DNA from: Pseudoxanthomonas sp. F37
Lineage (GTDB): Bacteria; Pseudomonadota; Gammaproteobacteria; Xanthomonadales; Xanthomonadaceae
Assembly: GCF_022965755.1 (NCBI RefSeq)
Contig: NZ_CP095187.1
Coordinates: 1-64,000, forward strand
Direction of reading: 5' to 3'
Length of the DNA stretch: 64,000 nucleotides
Position 1 is the stretch's first letter. Each line of letters opens with the position of its first letter. The position numbers and the translations under genes are program-made. Below the pieces are notes generated by a model, which was given only the letters and a program-made list of their open reading frames with translations, searched no databases and was not told the origin of the DNA. Positions 16,305 to 23,816 of this stretch are shown in pieces.

Positions 16305-17272
16305 GTCTCCGCATTTCGGTTCTGGCGCTCGCGTTGCTGGCGGGCATGCCGGTGGCGCACGCCGCCACCCTGCGCGTGGACGGCGAGGTGTACGCGCAGC
16401 GCAGCGTGCAGCTGGTGCCACCGGCGGTGGACCGCCTGTGGCAGTTCAACCTGACCCAGCTGGCGCCCGACGGCAGCACGGTGAAGAAGGGCGACATCGT
16501 GGTCGCCTTCGACACCAACGAACTGGTGCGCCAGCTGGCCGAGAAGCAGAGCCTGCTGCAGGAAAAGAAGCGCGAACTGGAGAACCTGACCCTGGACGTG
16601 GCCGAGCGCGAACGCAGCCAGCGCCTGGCCACCGCCGAGGCCGAGGCCGAGCGCGACAAGGCCGCCCGCAAGACCCAGCAGCCGCGCGAACTGATCGCCG
16701 CGCTGGAATACGACAAGCTGGTGGAGGACCGTCGCCGCACCGAGCGCCTGGCCGCGCTGGCGCAGCAGGCCGAGCGCGCCGCCGCCGAACAGCGCCGGCA
16801 GGAACTGCGCCTGGTCACCGCCGAACTGCGGCAGGCGCAGGCCGACGTCACCCGCCTGCAGACCTCCATCGCCGCGCTCACCCTGCCCGCGCCGCGCGAC
16901 GGCGTGATCATGCACAAGAGCAACTGGAACGGTGAGAAGTTCGACGTCGGCTCGCAGGTCTGGCGCGGCCAGACCGTGGCCGAGATCCCCGACCCCGCCA
17001 CCCTGGCCGTCCGCGCGCAGTTGCCCGAGCGCGACCTGCAGCGGGTGAAGGAAGGCGTGCGCGCGCGCATCGTGGTGGAAGGCGGCGGCGGCAGCGCCTA
17101 CCACGGCAAGGTGGCCGGCATCGGCCGCGCGGTGCGCAGCAAGTCGCAGGTGCAGCCGGTGCCGGTGCTCGACCTGGAGATCCGGCTGGACGACGCCCGG
17201 GCCAAGCTGCGCCCCGGCCAGGCGGTGCGCGTGGAACTGAGCGTGCCCGACATCGCCGGAGGCGCGAAATGA
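16301..17272 (+). CDS. HlyD-type periplasmic adaptor (second of three)
   Basis: The 323-residue adaptor has a cleavable signal (cut after AHA, about residue 21), a lipoyl half (DGSTVKKGDIVVAFD, about 57-71), an extended Glu/Arg-rich coiled-coil hairpin (about 75-190), the second half (PAPRDGVIMH) and a C-terminal barrel with LRPGQAVRVELSVPD. It is clearly a different sequence from the adaptors before and after it, not a recent duplicate. ATGA overlaps join it to both neighbours. Confidence 0.85.
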   Translation: MSLRISVLALALLAGMPVAHAATLRVDGEVYAQRSVQLVPPAVDRLWQFNLTQLAPDGSTVKKGDIVVAFDTNELVRQLAEKQSLLQEKKRELENLTLDVAERERSQRLATAEAEAERDKAARKTQQPRELIAALEYDKLVEDRRRTERLAALAQQAERAAAEQRRQELRLVTAELRQAQADVTRLQTSIAALTLPAPRDGVIMHKSNWNGEKFDVGSQVWRGQTVAEIPDPATLAVRAQLPERDLQRVKEGVRARIVVEGGGGSAYHGKVAGIGRAVRSKSQVQPVPVLDLEIRLDDARAKLRPGQAVRVELSVPDIAGGAK

Positions 17273-18564
17273 TCCGCAGGCTGCGAGGCGCCGCGCTGCT
17301 GGGCGTCGGCATGCTGGTGGCCGCCTGCGGCAGCGACGAGATGCCTGTGGCCAGCGAGACCGTGGCGCAGGGCCCGCTGACGATCAGCGTGCGCGGTGAA
17401 GGCGAACTGCGTTCGGCCAAGCCCACCCCGTTGAACGTGCCCGGCAAGAACTGGGCGCAGCGGCAGGTCGAATGGATGCTGCCGGAAGGCAGCCTGGTGA
17501 AGAAAGGCGACGTGCTGGCCCGCTTCGTCTCGCCGGAAGGCGAACAGCAGCTGGCGCAGGCGATGATCGACCTGCAGCGCAACGCGCTGGCGCGCGCGGC
17601 GAAGGAAAGCGGGCTGGAATCCGCCCAGGGCCGCGTGGAGGTGGACCTGTCGCGCGTGGCCGTGCAACTGGGCATCGCCCAGCGCTATGCCGGTGCCGAC
17701 CTCAGCACGGTCGCACGCAACCAGGTGCTGGATGCCATCGAGGACAGGGAATACCTGCAGGTACGGCAGGGCGTCCTGCAATGGCAGCGCGACCAGTCGG
17801 GCGTGCGCGGCGGCGCCGAACTGGCGGTACTGGACGCGCAGCGCGCCACCTTCGACATGAACGCCAAGACGCGCAAGGACGACCTGGAAGCGCTGGAACT
17901 GCGCGCCCCCAACGACGGCGTGCTGCTGCTGGCGGCCAACTGGTCCGGCGACAAGCCCACGGTCGGCGCCAACCTGCGCGCGGGCTTCGAGTTCGGCAGC
18001 CTGCCGGACACCTCCACGATGGAAGTGGAGATCGATCTGCCGCAGATCGAGGCGCAGGGCGTGCAGGCCGGCGATGCGGTGGTGCTGCATCCCCTCGGCC
18101 GTCCGGACCAGCGCATCGACAGCAAGCTTTCGTGGGTGGCCAGCGCCGCCAAGGTGCGCAACCGCGAAAGCCCGGTGAAGTTCCTGTCGATGCGCGCGCC
18201 CATCCCGGCCGACGCCATCGAGCGCTACCGGCTGATCCCCGGCCAGCGCTTCGCCGCGTCGGTGGTGCTGCTCGACGCCAAGCATGCGATGGCGGTGCCG
18301 AACGTGGCCATCGAACAGCGCGACGACCGCCACTGGGTGCAGGTCAAGCAGGGCAACGGCTACGTGTCGCGCGAAGTGAAGCTCGGCGTGCGCGGCACCG
18401 CACGTTCGCAGGTGCTGTCGGGCCTGGAGCCCGGCGAGCAGGTGCGGCTGTCGCAGGTCCAGGTGCCCGCGCCCGGCGACGACGGCAGCGGGAAGGACAA
18501 GGACGCGAGCGACGCCGGGGGCGACGGCGAAGACGCCGATGACGCAGAAGGAAAGACCGCATGA
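17269..18564 (+). CDS. HlyD-type adaptor lipoprotein (third of three)
   Basis: The 431-residue protein has a lipoprotein signal ending LVAAC (Cys about residue 20), so unlike the other two it should be lipid-anchored. The adaptor features are VPGKNWAQRQVEWMLPEG, SLVKKGDVLARF, a helical hairpin (about 90-200), ELRAPNDGVLLLA and a barrel plus membrane-proximal domain; the tail (about 405-431) is acidic and low in complexity. It is the longest adaptor of the operon. ATGA overlaps couple it to the second adaptor and to the permease gene. Confidence 0.85.
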   Translation: MIRRLRGAALLGVGMLVAACGSDEMPVASETVAQGPLTISVRGEGELRSAKPTPLNVPGKNWAQRQVEWMLPEGSLVKKGDVLARFVSPEGEQQLAQAMIDLQRNALARAAKESGLESAQGRVEVDLSRVAVQLGIAQRYAGADLSTVARNQVLDAIEDREYLQVRQGVLQWQRDQSGVRGGAELAVLDAQRATFDMNAKTRKDDLEALELRAPNDGVLLLAANWSGDKPTVGANLRAGFEFGSLPDTSTMEVEIDLPQIEAQGVQAGDAVVLHPLGRPDQRIDSKLSWVASAAKVRNRESPVKFLSMRAPIPADAIERYRLIPGQRFAASVVLLDAKHAMAVPNVAIEQRDDRHWVQVKQGNGYVSREVKLGVRGTARSQVLSGLEPGEQVRLSQVQVPAPGDDGSGKDKDASDAGGDGEDADDAEGKTA

Positions 18565-19811
18565 CCGGCCTGTTCAACCGCCTGCCCACGGTCTGGCGCG
18601 AAGCGGTGGAGGAGCTGTGGCGGCGCCGCCTGCGCACGCTGTTGACGCTGCTCGGCATGATCTTCGGCGTGGGCGCCATCGTGGCCATGCAGGCCGTGGG
18701 CGAAGGCAGCCGGCGCGAAGCCTTGCGCCTGGTCGAAGGCCTGGGCTTGCACAACCTGATCGCCGAGGCCAAGGCGCAGGACGAGGACACGCTGAAGGAA
18801 ACGCGCGAGCGCAGCCTGGGCCTGACCGTCGCCGATGCGGACGCCGCGCTCAGCGTGGTGCCCGGCGCCGAGCGCCATGCCGCCGAGAAGCAAGTGCGCA
18901 CGCACACGGTCTTCAGCGACACCGGGCGCAGCGATGCGCAGGCCAGCGGCGTCAGCGCCCACTGGTTCGAGCTGTCCTCGCTGAAGGTCGCCCAGGGCCG
19001 CGCGTTCGGGGCCGACGACGAGGCCGCGCTGGCGGCGGTGGCGGTGCTGGGCCACCAGGCGGCGGCCGACCTGTTCCCGAAGGGCGATGCGGTGGGTGGG
19101 CTGGTCAAGGTCAACCACGTATGGCTGCAGGTGATCGGCGTGCTGGCCGACCGCGACCTGGGCCAGGACGATTTCGAGGGCGTGCAACTGGGCTCGGAGA
19201 GCAACCGCATCTACGTGCCGTTGGCCAGCGCGCGGGCACGCTTCCGCTTCCAGCCGCAGGAGGATGAAGTGGACCGCTTCCTGCTGCGCCTGGATGACCC
19301 GCAGCGCCTGGCGGCCGGTGCCGGCGTGCTGGCCGCGGTCCTGGACCAGCGCCATGCCGGCATGGCGGACTACCAGCTGATCGTGCCGCAGCAGCTGTTC
19401 CAGCAGCACCAGCAGACCCAGCGCATCTTCCAGGTCGTGATGGGTGCCATCGCGGGCGTGAGTCTGCTGGTCGGCGGCATCGGCATCATGAACATCATGC
19501 TGGCCAACGTGCTGGAGCGGCGCCGCGAGATCGGCCTGCTGCGCGCGTTGGGCGCGCGTCGGCGCGATGTGATCGCACAATTTCTGCGCGAGGCCACGGT
19601 CATCTGCATCGCCGGCGCGCTGCTGGGCCTGGTGTTCGGCGGCGTGCTGGCCTACCTGATCGCCACCTTCGCGGGCTGGCAGGTGGCGTGGGCGCCGCTG
19701 CCGATCCTGCTGTCGGCGGGCTTCTGCGCGGTGGTCGGCCTGGGCTTCGGCGTATATCCCGCACGGCAGGCCGCGCAGCTGGACCCGATCGCGGCGTTGC
19801 GGCACGACTGA
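18561..19811 (+). CDS. MacB/FtsX-type ABC transporter permease
   Basis: The 416-residue protein has the MacB layout: one N-terminal TM helix (LRTLLTLLGMIFGVGAIVAM, about 24-43), a periplasmic domain (about 60-275) with the MacB_PCD-type core, then three C-terminal TM helices, with the family block GGIGIMNIMLANVLERRREI (about 306-325) and RALGARRRDVIAQFL. It pairs with the ATPase at 14666. MacB-type pumps act as mechanotransmission exporters of peptides, lipoproteins or siderophores from the periplasm. No outer-membrane factor is encoded beside it. Confidence 0.9.
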   Translation: MTGLFNRLPTVWREAVEELWRRRLRTLLTLLGMIFGVGAIVAMQAVGEGSRREALRLVEGLGLHNLIAEAKAQDEDTLKETRERSLGLTVADADAALSVVPGAERHAAEKQVRTHTVFSDTGRSDAQASGVSAHWFELSSLKVAQGRAFGADDEAALAAVAVLGHQAAADLFPKGDAVGGLVKVNHVWLQVIGVLADRDLGQDDFEGVQLGSESNRIYVPLASARARFRFQPQEDEVDRFLLRLDDPQRLAAGAGVLAAVLDQRHAGMADYQLIVPQQLFQQHQQTQRIFQVVMGAIAGVSLLVGGIGIMNIMLANVLERRREIGLLRALGARRRDVIAQFLREATVICIAGALLGLVFGGVLAYLIATFAGWQVAWAPLPILLSAGFCAVVGLGFGVYPARQAAQLDPIAALRHD

Positions 19812-19827
19812 GGCAACGCGATGCCTC
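19810..19827. terminator. Candidate bidirectional hairpin between convergent genes
   Basis: GAGGCA (19810-19815) and TGCCTC (19822-19827) form a 6-bp stem over a 6-nt loop, lying exactly between the stop of the ABC permease (plus strand) and the stop of a minus-strand hypothetical gene (19831). It lacks a T-run, so termination strength is uncertain. Confidence 0.35.
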
Positions 19828-19830
19828 GAC

Positions 19831-20325
19831 TCAACTGGCTTGTCGCCAGTGGGAACACTTGTCGGCAGGATTGATGATGCGACCGCGCGGGCCACCGATC
19901 AGCGGCACCCACATCCGTTGCCCCATGAGAATGCGACCGTCCAGGAGTGAGTAGGTGACGGAAGAGTATTGGTTTTTGTCACCCTTGGGATCGTAAGGGC
20001 CTGAGTAGAAGCTCAGCGACACGTAGGGAGGGAGACGGCCTGGCTCGTGGTACCACGAGCCGCTTGCCTCAACGTGCGTGATATCGCCCAGGAGATCGAT
20101 CACGCACTTGTTGAGGGATACCCGGAACTTCGGTGAAGAAAGAACGATGCGCTGAACTGCGCTCGCATCGTCTTTGGATCGGACGATGTTGATCCTGACA
20201 GGACCGTATTCATCAGGAAGATCCGTCAGCGTGCCGTCAGGCCTGATAGACAAGATGCGGTCTTGATGAGCGAACGCCATGCCTGGCAGGAATCCAAGCA
20301 GCACGATGGCAAAGCGTCTCCTCAC
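19831..20325 (-). CDS. Secreted hypothetical protein
   Basis: The 164-residue protein starts at a GTG preceded by GAAGAGGGG on the minus strand. A signal peptide is evident (RRRFAIVLLGFLPGMAFA, cut near residue 19), followed by HQDRILSIRPDGTLTDLP, a pattern I associate with small exported hypothetical proteins of Xanthomonadaceae. There are two Cys in the mature part. I cannot assign a function. It is the last of four same-strand genes in a stretch of lower GC content. Confidence 0.7.
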   Translation of the reverse strand: MRRRFAIVLLGFLPGMAFAHQDRILSIRPDGTLTDLPDEYGPVRINIVRSKDDASAVQRIVLSSPKFRVSLNKCVIDLLGDITHVEASGSWYHEPGRLPPYVSLSFYSGPYDPKGDKNQYSSVTYSLLDGRILMGQRMWVPLIGGPRGRIINPADKCSHWRQAS

Positions 20326-20466
20326 GATGCCCCTCTTCAGGTCGGATCCGTGGGAAGGATGGAGCCGCAGGCGACATGTATCACGTGCAATCTGGAAAGC
20401 CCGGCGCGAACGAGCTATCGAGCGTGCGGCCGCTCCAGTATGCCTTCCTGCAGACGGAAACGGATG

Positions 20467-20494
20467 ATGGGTATCGCCTTGCGGCGCAACCCAT
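20467..20494. other. Hairpin downstream of a hypothetical gene
   Basis: ATGGGT and ACCCAT at the ends, with inner CGCC/GGCG pairs, give a stem of about 10 bp closing a 4-nt loop. It sits 17 bp after the stop of the gene ending at 20511. It could be a transcription terminator for that gene (no T-run visible). The surrounding 185 bp (20326-20510) show no gene. Confidence 0.35.
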
Positions 20495-20510
20495 CCTGCT
20501 CGCTACTCGC

Positions 20511-20993
20511 TCACCACCAGAACCAGAGTGGAAGACTGCCCTTGCCAATGGAGTAGTCCCCGCGGCCCTCTGGAATACCGTCGATGCCCTTCCGGAGCGC
20601 CTGAAGCCAGGTCGAGCCCACCACGAGTGCAGCCGGATCCAGGTCAGGAGGAAAAGACCACTGATCCGCGACGGGAGAAAGCGTAAGCCGCAGCTTTGCT
20701 GGGGCGACCCACGCCGCTTGGCCGTGCCTGTTGTTTGGCACGCCAAGTTGGGCCTTCGTCGGTGGCGTGACGGCAATGGAGCGGGAGCCAGCCCCGTCAG
20801 CGACCAATGCGTCAAGCAGGGCCAGGAGTGACTGGCATCCGACGCGATCCGCGTTGAGATGCCACCCTGGGTAATTCTGCTCATTCTCGGTGTATCGCCA
20901 GATCGAGATGCGACCGGATTGTTGCCAAGAGTTAGCGGATTGCATCTTGAGCTGCCTGACGATCGAGTGAGAAGCACCGCGAAGTGGCGTCAA
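20511..20993 (-). CDS. Hypothetical protein, ...PLWFWW C-terminus
   Basis: The protein is about 160 residues. The preferred start is a TTG at 20993, 8 bp after the previous gene's stop, because the segment SIVRQLKMQSANSW reads like real protein upstream of the first ATG (20945). No ribosome site is evident, so translation may be coupled to the preceding gene. Recognisable stretches are ISIWRYTENEQNYPGWHLN and GRGDYSIGKGSLPLWFWW. It has no signal peptide or known catalytic motif. I recall similar hypothetical proteins in Xanthomonas but know no function. Confidence 0.65.
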   Translation of the reverse strand: MTPLRGASHSIVRQLKMQSANSWQQSGRISIWRYTENEQNYPGWHLNADRVGCQSLLALLDALVADGAGSRSIAVTPPTKAQLGVPNNRHGQAAWVAPAKLRLTLSPVADQWSFPPDLDPAALVVGSTWLQALRKGIDGIPEGRGDYSIGKGSLPLWFWW

Positions 20994-21001
20994 TTTGAAG
21001 G

Positions 21002-21562
21002 TTACCAGCAGTCATCCTGGATCTTTCGGTAGCGGACATGCTCGGCCCTTGGAGGGTTGGGCGATACCTGGCAAATCTTCCGCCACATTACTTGCATTGG
21101 ATCACTGGTGAACGCTTCACACGCGTAATGTATGTGAGGGCCGCCAATCTTCCAGTGATTTCCGAACTCCGAGCGGTCTCTCTGATCGAAGTAGAACAGT
21201 GACCAGTAGTCTTGCTCCGGAAGATAGAAGAGATGGGCGGCAAACATGCGCCGGTCCTTGAATGTCTGAAACAGCTTGTTCACAGCGGTCTTCGCTTCGC
21301 CGGTGAACTCACCGGGACCGTGCTGCGACAACGCAGAGATTTGCCCCGATGTTGGTATGACATGCTCGGGGGCGTAATCCGAGAAATGGCAGGCATACCT
21401 GTACGGCGGAAGTAACCCGTGGCGACCAGCGACGATAAGCTCAAACAGATCTTTGCTCTCTACTACCAAGTCCCGACAAATCCTCTGAGCATCTCGCTTG
21501 TTGGGAGCATTGATGAGATCCAAGAGCCCCTTGAATCCCGGAGTCATATCGTCGTCTGACAT
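21002..21562 (-). CDS. Hypothetical protein in low-GC islet
   Basis: The 186-residue protein starts MSDDDMTPGFKGLLDL; an alternative GTG lies 5 codons upstream, inside the attC-like site. It contains an aromatic-rich core (HLFYLPEQDYWSLFYFDQRD) and GGPHIHYACEAF, with two His and a Cys that could bind metal, but no family is recognised. GC content is about 50-58% on the lines I counted, against about 70% in neighbouring operons. Its start lies 3 bp past the attC-like site, as expected for a gene at the beginning of an integron cassette. Confidence 0.65.
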   Translation of the reverse strand: MSDDDMTPGFKGLLDLINAPNKRDAQRICRDLVVESKDLFELIVAGRHGLLPPYRYACHFSDYAPEHVIPTSGQISALSQHGPGEFTGEAKTAVNKLFQTFKDRRMFAAHLFYLPEQDYWSLFYFDQRDRSEFGNHWKIGGPHIHYACEAFTSDPMQVMWRKICQVSPNPPRAEHVRYRKIQDDCW

Positions 21563-21565
21563 GAG

Positions 21566-21625
21566 GGCTAACACCAAAAGTAGGCCGACAAGTGAAGCGG
21601 GTGCTGCTCGAAAGAACTGTTAGGC
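21566..21625 (-). other. Integron attC-like recombination site
   Basis: Read on the minus strand, this 60-bp segment begins GCCTAACA and ends GTGTTAGCC, the R'' (RYYYAAC) and R' (GTTRRRY-like, one base off) core sites of an attC. Inside are TTCTTTCGAGC on the left, CCGCTTC in the middle and GTCGGCCTACTT on the right, in the positions of the L''/L' boxes. Aligned from memory to the well-known 60-bp aadA1 attC it matches about 39 of 60 positions without gaps. It directly follows the stop of the gene at 21630, as in a gene cassette. No integrase is in the window. Confidence 0.65.
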
Positions 21626-21629
21626 CCAA

Positions 21630-22052
21630 TCAGGGGGAGCATGCGAGCTCGATGGTTTGTACCATTCCAGACTCTACCGAGAACTCCAGCCAGCAGCCGT
21701 CGCCATGGACATATCCCACGGGCGAACCTTCCACCATCTCTGTGACCCATGCAGGGCCGTAGATTTGCTTGGCCATGGCGAGCGATATGCCCGGGCAGAC
21801 ACCGGCAGGAGTGCAGAAACGCTTGTCGGTACTGATTAGACCGCCAACCCCTTGCTCGTCGAGAAGGACCGTGATGCCGGAGTAGGTGAGCCTAACAGGC
21901 AAATAGTCAGAGTCCCCGTACGTTCGTGACTTGGGCTCACCGAGCGCGCGAACTACCGACGTCTCGGACTGGCCGAGCACGATGCCCGCCAAAGAAAGTT
22001 CAGCGTCTGGCGCAGGGATTGAGGTCGCTAGAGCTAGCACTAGAGCTTTCAT
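21630..22052 (-). CDS. Secreted hypothetical protein in attC-associated cassette
   Basis: The 140-residue protein starts MKALVLALATSIPAP, a probable short signal peptide, after the ribosome site TAAGG. The mature part has ETSVVRALGEPKSRTYGDSD, which resembles small periplasmic proteins that pack an early LGxP turn, and three Cys. There is no assigned function. Its stop lies 4 bp before the attC-like site, and a weak core-site-like GCGTTAAGGC lies just before its start, so gene plus site look like one mobile cassette. Confidence 0.68.
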   Translation of the reverse strand: MKALVLALATSIPAPDAELSLAGIVLGQSETSVVRALGEPKSRTYGDSDYLPVRLTYSGITVLLDEQGVGGLISTDKRFCTPAGVCPGISLAMAKQIYGPAWVTEMVEGSPVGYVHGDGCWLEFSVESGMVQTIELACSP

Positions 22053-22233
22053 TAGCCTTAACGCCTGGTGGAATCCCCTCCCGGGGGAATAGCGCGGATG
22101 TTCACGTTCTCGCCACTATGCGTCAAGGCAGACGATGCGCTACTGCACGGCGGTGTTCGCTGCATTGTCGGGAGATAGGACGCCCAAGCGTCACGGGCGT
22201 GGGTCATCACCCCATCCCAAGGCAACGATCGAC

Positions 22234-23076
22234 TCAATCCCCCACCAAAATCTCCACCGCCGTCCCACTCACCCGCACTCCCTCGCTCACATCCACAGGC
22301 ACATCCACCCGCAACACACTGGGTCGCCCCAGATCGTGCCCCTGGTGGATGGTGAACCCGCGCTCGTCGGGCAACCGGTCGTGCGCCGCCAGATACGCAC
22401 CCAGTGCGGCGGCAGCGGCGCCCGTGGCCGGATCTTCCACCACACCGCCGGGCGGGAAGGGATTGCGCGCGTGCAGCGTGCGCGCGTCTTCGCGCCAGAC
22501 CAGGTTGATCGTGGTCCAGCCACGCGCGGCCATCAGCGCGGCCAGCGCATCGAAGTCGTAGCGCAGGTCGGCCAGGCGCGTGCGCGAGGCGGCGGCGATG
22601 ACGGGATGCCACGCGCCGGCGTAGGCAAGCGCGGGCGGCAGCGCGGGGTCGAGATCGTCGCGCCGCCAGCGCAGCGCTGCCAGCACGCCATCCAGATCGG
22701 CGGCATCCAGCGCTTCGACCCGCGGCGGCACGCTGGTCAGGGTGGCGACGAAGTCGGCATCCACCGCCACCCGCACGCGCCCGGCCTGCGTGTGCAGCAC
22801 GAAGTCGCCCGGGCCCTGCCGGCGCGCATGCGCCACCATCGCGGCGATCGTCGCGTGGCCGCAGAAGCTCACTTCGGCCAGCGGGCTGAAGTAGCGCACG
22901 TCGAGCTCATCATCCGCGCGCGGCAGCAGGAACGCGGTTTCCGAGTAGCCCACGTCCGCGGCGATGCGCTGCATGGTGTCGTCGGACAGGCCGCGCGCGT
23001 CCAATACGACGCCGGCGGGATTGCCGCCGCTCGGGTCGGTGGTGAAGGCGCTGTAGCGCAGGACTGCGGGCGTCAT
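22234..23076 (-). CDS. PhzF family isomerase/epimerase
   Basis: The 280-residue protein is of the PhzF / diaminopimelate epimerase fold. It shows the YSETAFL segment with the conserved catalytic Glu (about 45-51), CGHATIAAMVAH (about 68-79) and DPATGAAAAALGAYL (about 211-225, second half of the active site). PhzF itself isomerises a phenazine precursor; most genomic homologues have unknown substrates, and no phenazine genes are nearby. Its ATG overlaps the stop of the YczE-like gene (ATGA), so the two are co-translated and probably controlled by the divergent MocR regulator. Confidence 0.9.
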   Translation of the reverse strand: MTPAVLRYSAFTTDPSGGNPAGVVLDARGLSDDTMQRIAADVGYSETAFLLPRADDELDVRYFSPLAEVSFCGHATIAAMVAHARRQGPGDFVLHTQAGRVRVAVDADFVATLTSVPPRVEALDAADLDGVLAALRWRRDDLDPALPPALAYAGAWHPVIAAASRTRLADLRYDFDALAALMAARGWTTINLVWREDARTLHARNPFPPGGVVEDPATGAAAAALGAYLAAHDRLPDERGFTIHQGHDLGRPSVLRVDVPVDVSEGVRVSGTAVEILVGD

Positions 23077-23753
23077 CGTGTTTCTCCTTCGACCGCCATG
23101 CCCGCGGGCACGTCCAGGCGCACCACCAGATGGCGCAGGAAGAACTGCGTGAGCGGCCCCACGCCGAAGGCGAACACCAGCGTGCCCACGCCCACGACGC
23201 CGCCGAGCAGCACGCCGACGGCCAGCACGGTGACTTCGATCAGCGTGCGGATGCGGCGGATCGACCAGCCGGTGCGGCGCGCCAGGCCCGTCATCAGGCC
23301 ATCGCGCGGGCCGGGCCCCAGCTGCGCGCCGATGTACAGCGCGGTGGCGACGGCGCACAGCACCACACCCGCCAGCAGATAGGCACAGCGCAAGGGCAGG
23401 CCTTCGGGCGTGGCCAGCAGGGCGAGGTTGACGTCGGCGAAGGGGCCCAGCAGCAGCGTATTGGCCAGCGTGCCCAGGCCCGGCATCTGCCGCAGCGGGA
23501 CCCACGCCAGCAGCACGCCCACCGCCGCAAGAATCATCACCGTGCCGAACGACAGCGGCAGGTGGCGCGACACGCCCAGGTGGAACACATCCCACGGCGA
23601 GGCGCCGACGGCGCCTTCGATCATCAGGGCGATGGCCAGGCCGTACAGCCACAGGCCGGCGAGCAGGCGCAGCACGCGTTCGGGCAGGCGCCCGGCCTTG
23701 AGTTGGGCGAGGGGGCCGAGGTTGGCCAAGCCGACAGGGGAGGCAGGTTTCAT
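23073..23753 (-). CDS. YczE/YitT-like membrane protein
   Basis: The 226-residue integral membrane protein has about five to six TM helices. Family features are the early GLAIALMIEGAVGASPWDVF block, IGAQLGPGPRDGLMTGLARR and IRRIRTLIEVTVLAVG, matching the YczE/YyaS/YitT group often found beside GntR/MocR regulators. Its function is unknown, possibly export of a small metabolite. It is the first gene of the leftward YczE-PhzF pair and starts 60 bp from the divergent MocR gene. Confidence 0.85.
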   Translation of the reverse strand: MKPASPVGLANLGPLAQLKAGRLPERVLRLLAGLWLYGLAIALMIEGAVGASPWDVFHLGVSRHLPLSFGTVMILAAVGVLLAWVPLRQMPGLGTLANTLLLGPFADVNLALLATPEGLPLRCAYLLAGVVLCAVATALYIGAQLGPGPRDGLMTGLARRTGWSIRRIRTLIEVTVLAVGVLLGGVVGVGTLVFAFGVGPLTQFFLRHLVVRLDVPAGMAVEGETR

Positions 23754-23816
23754 GGGGCCACCTTCGGTCCAATTGGCCCTTTTTTATAGAGCCAATCATG
23801 CGATAGTGGCCCCATG
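23751..23816. promoter_or_regulatory. Divergent operator/promoter region, MocR and YczE-PhzF
   Basis: The outermost symmetric arms are CATGGGGCCAC (23751-23761) and GTGGCCCCATG (23806-23816), a perfect 11-bp inverted repeat that includes both start codons. Inside are CCAATTGG (23769-23776) and the inverted pair ATTGGC (23772-23777) / GCCAAT (23791-23796). An AT-rich core (TTTTTTATAGA) sits in between. This is the expected place for MocR autoregulation and control of the divergent transport/PhzF genes. Confidence 0.6.

Noticed and set aside
20467-20494. Hairpin considered as a second attC site
   Set aside because: It lacks RYYYAAC/GTTRRRY core sites at about 60-bp spacing; it is more like a simple stem-loop.
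22053-22125. Region before the cassette gene considered as a second attC
   Set aside because: A GCGTTAAGGC string resembles one core site, but no matching left core or inner boxes could be found.
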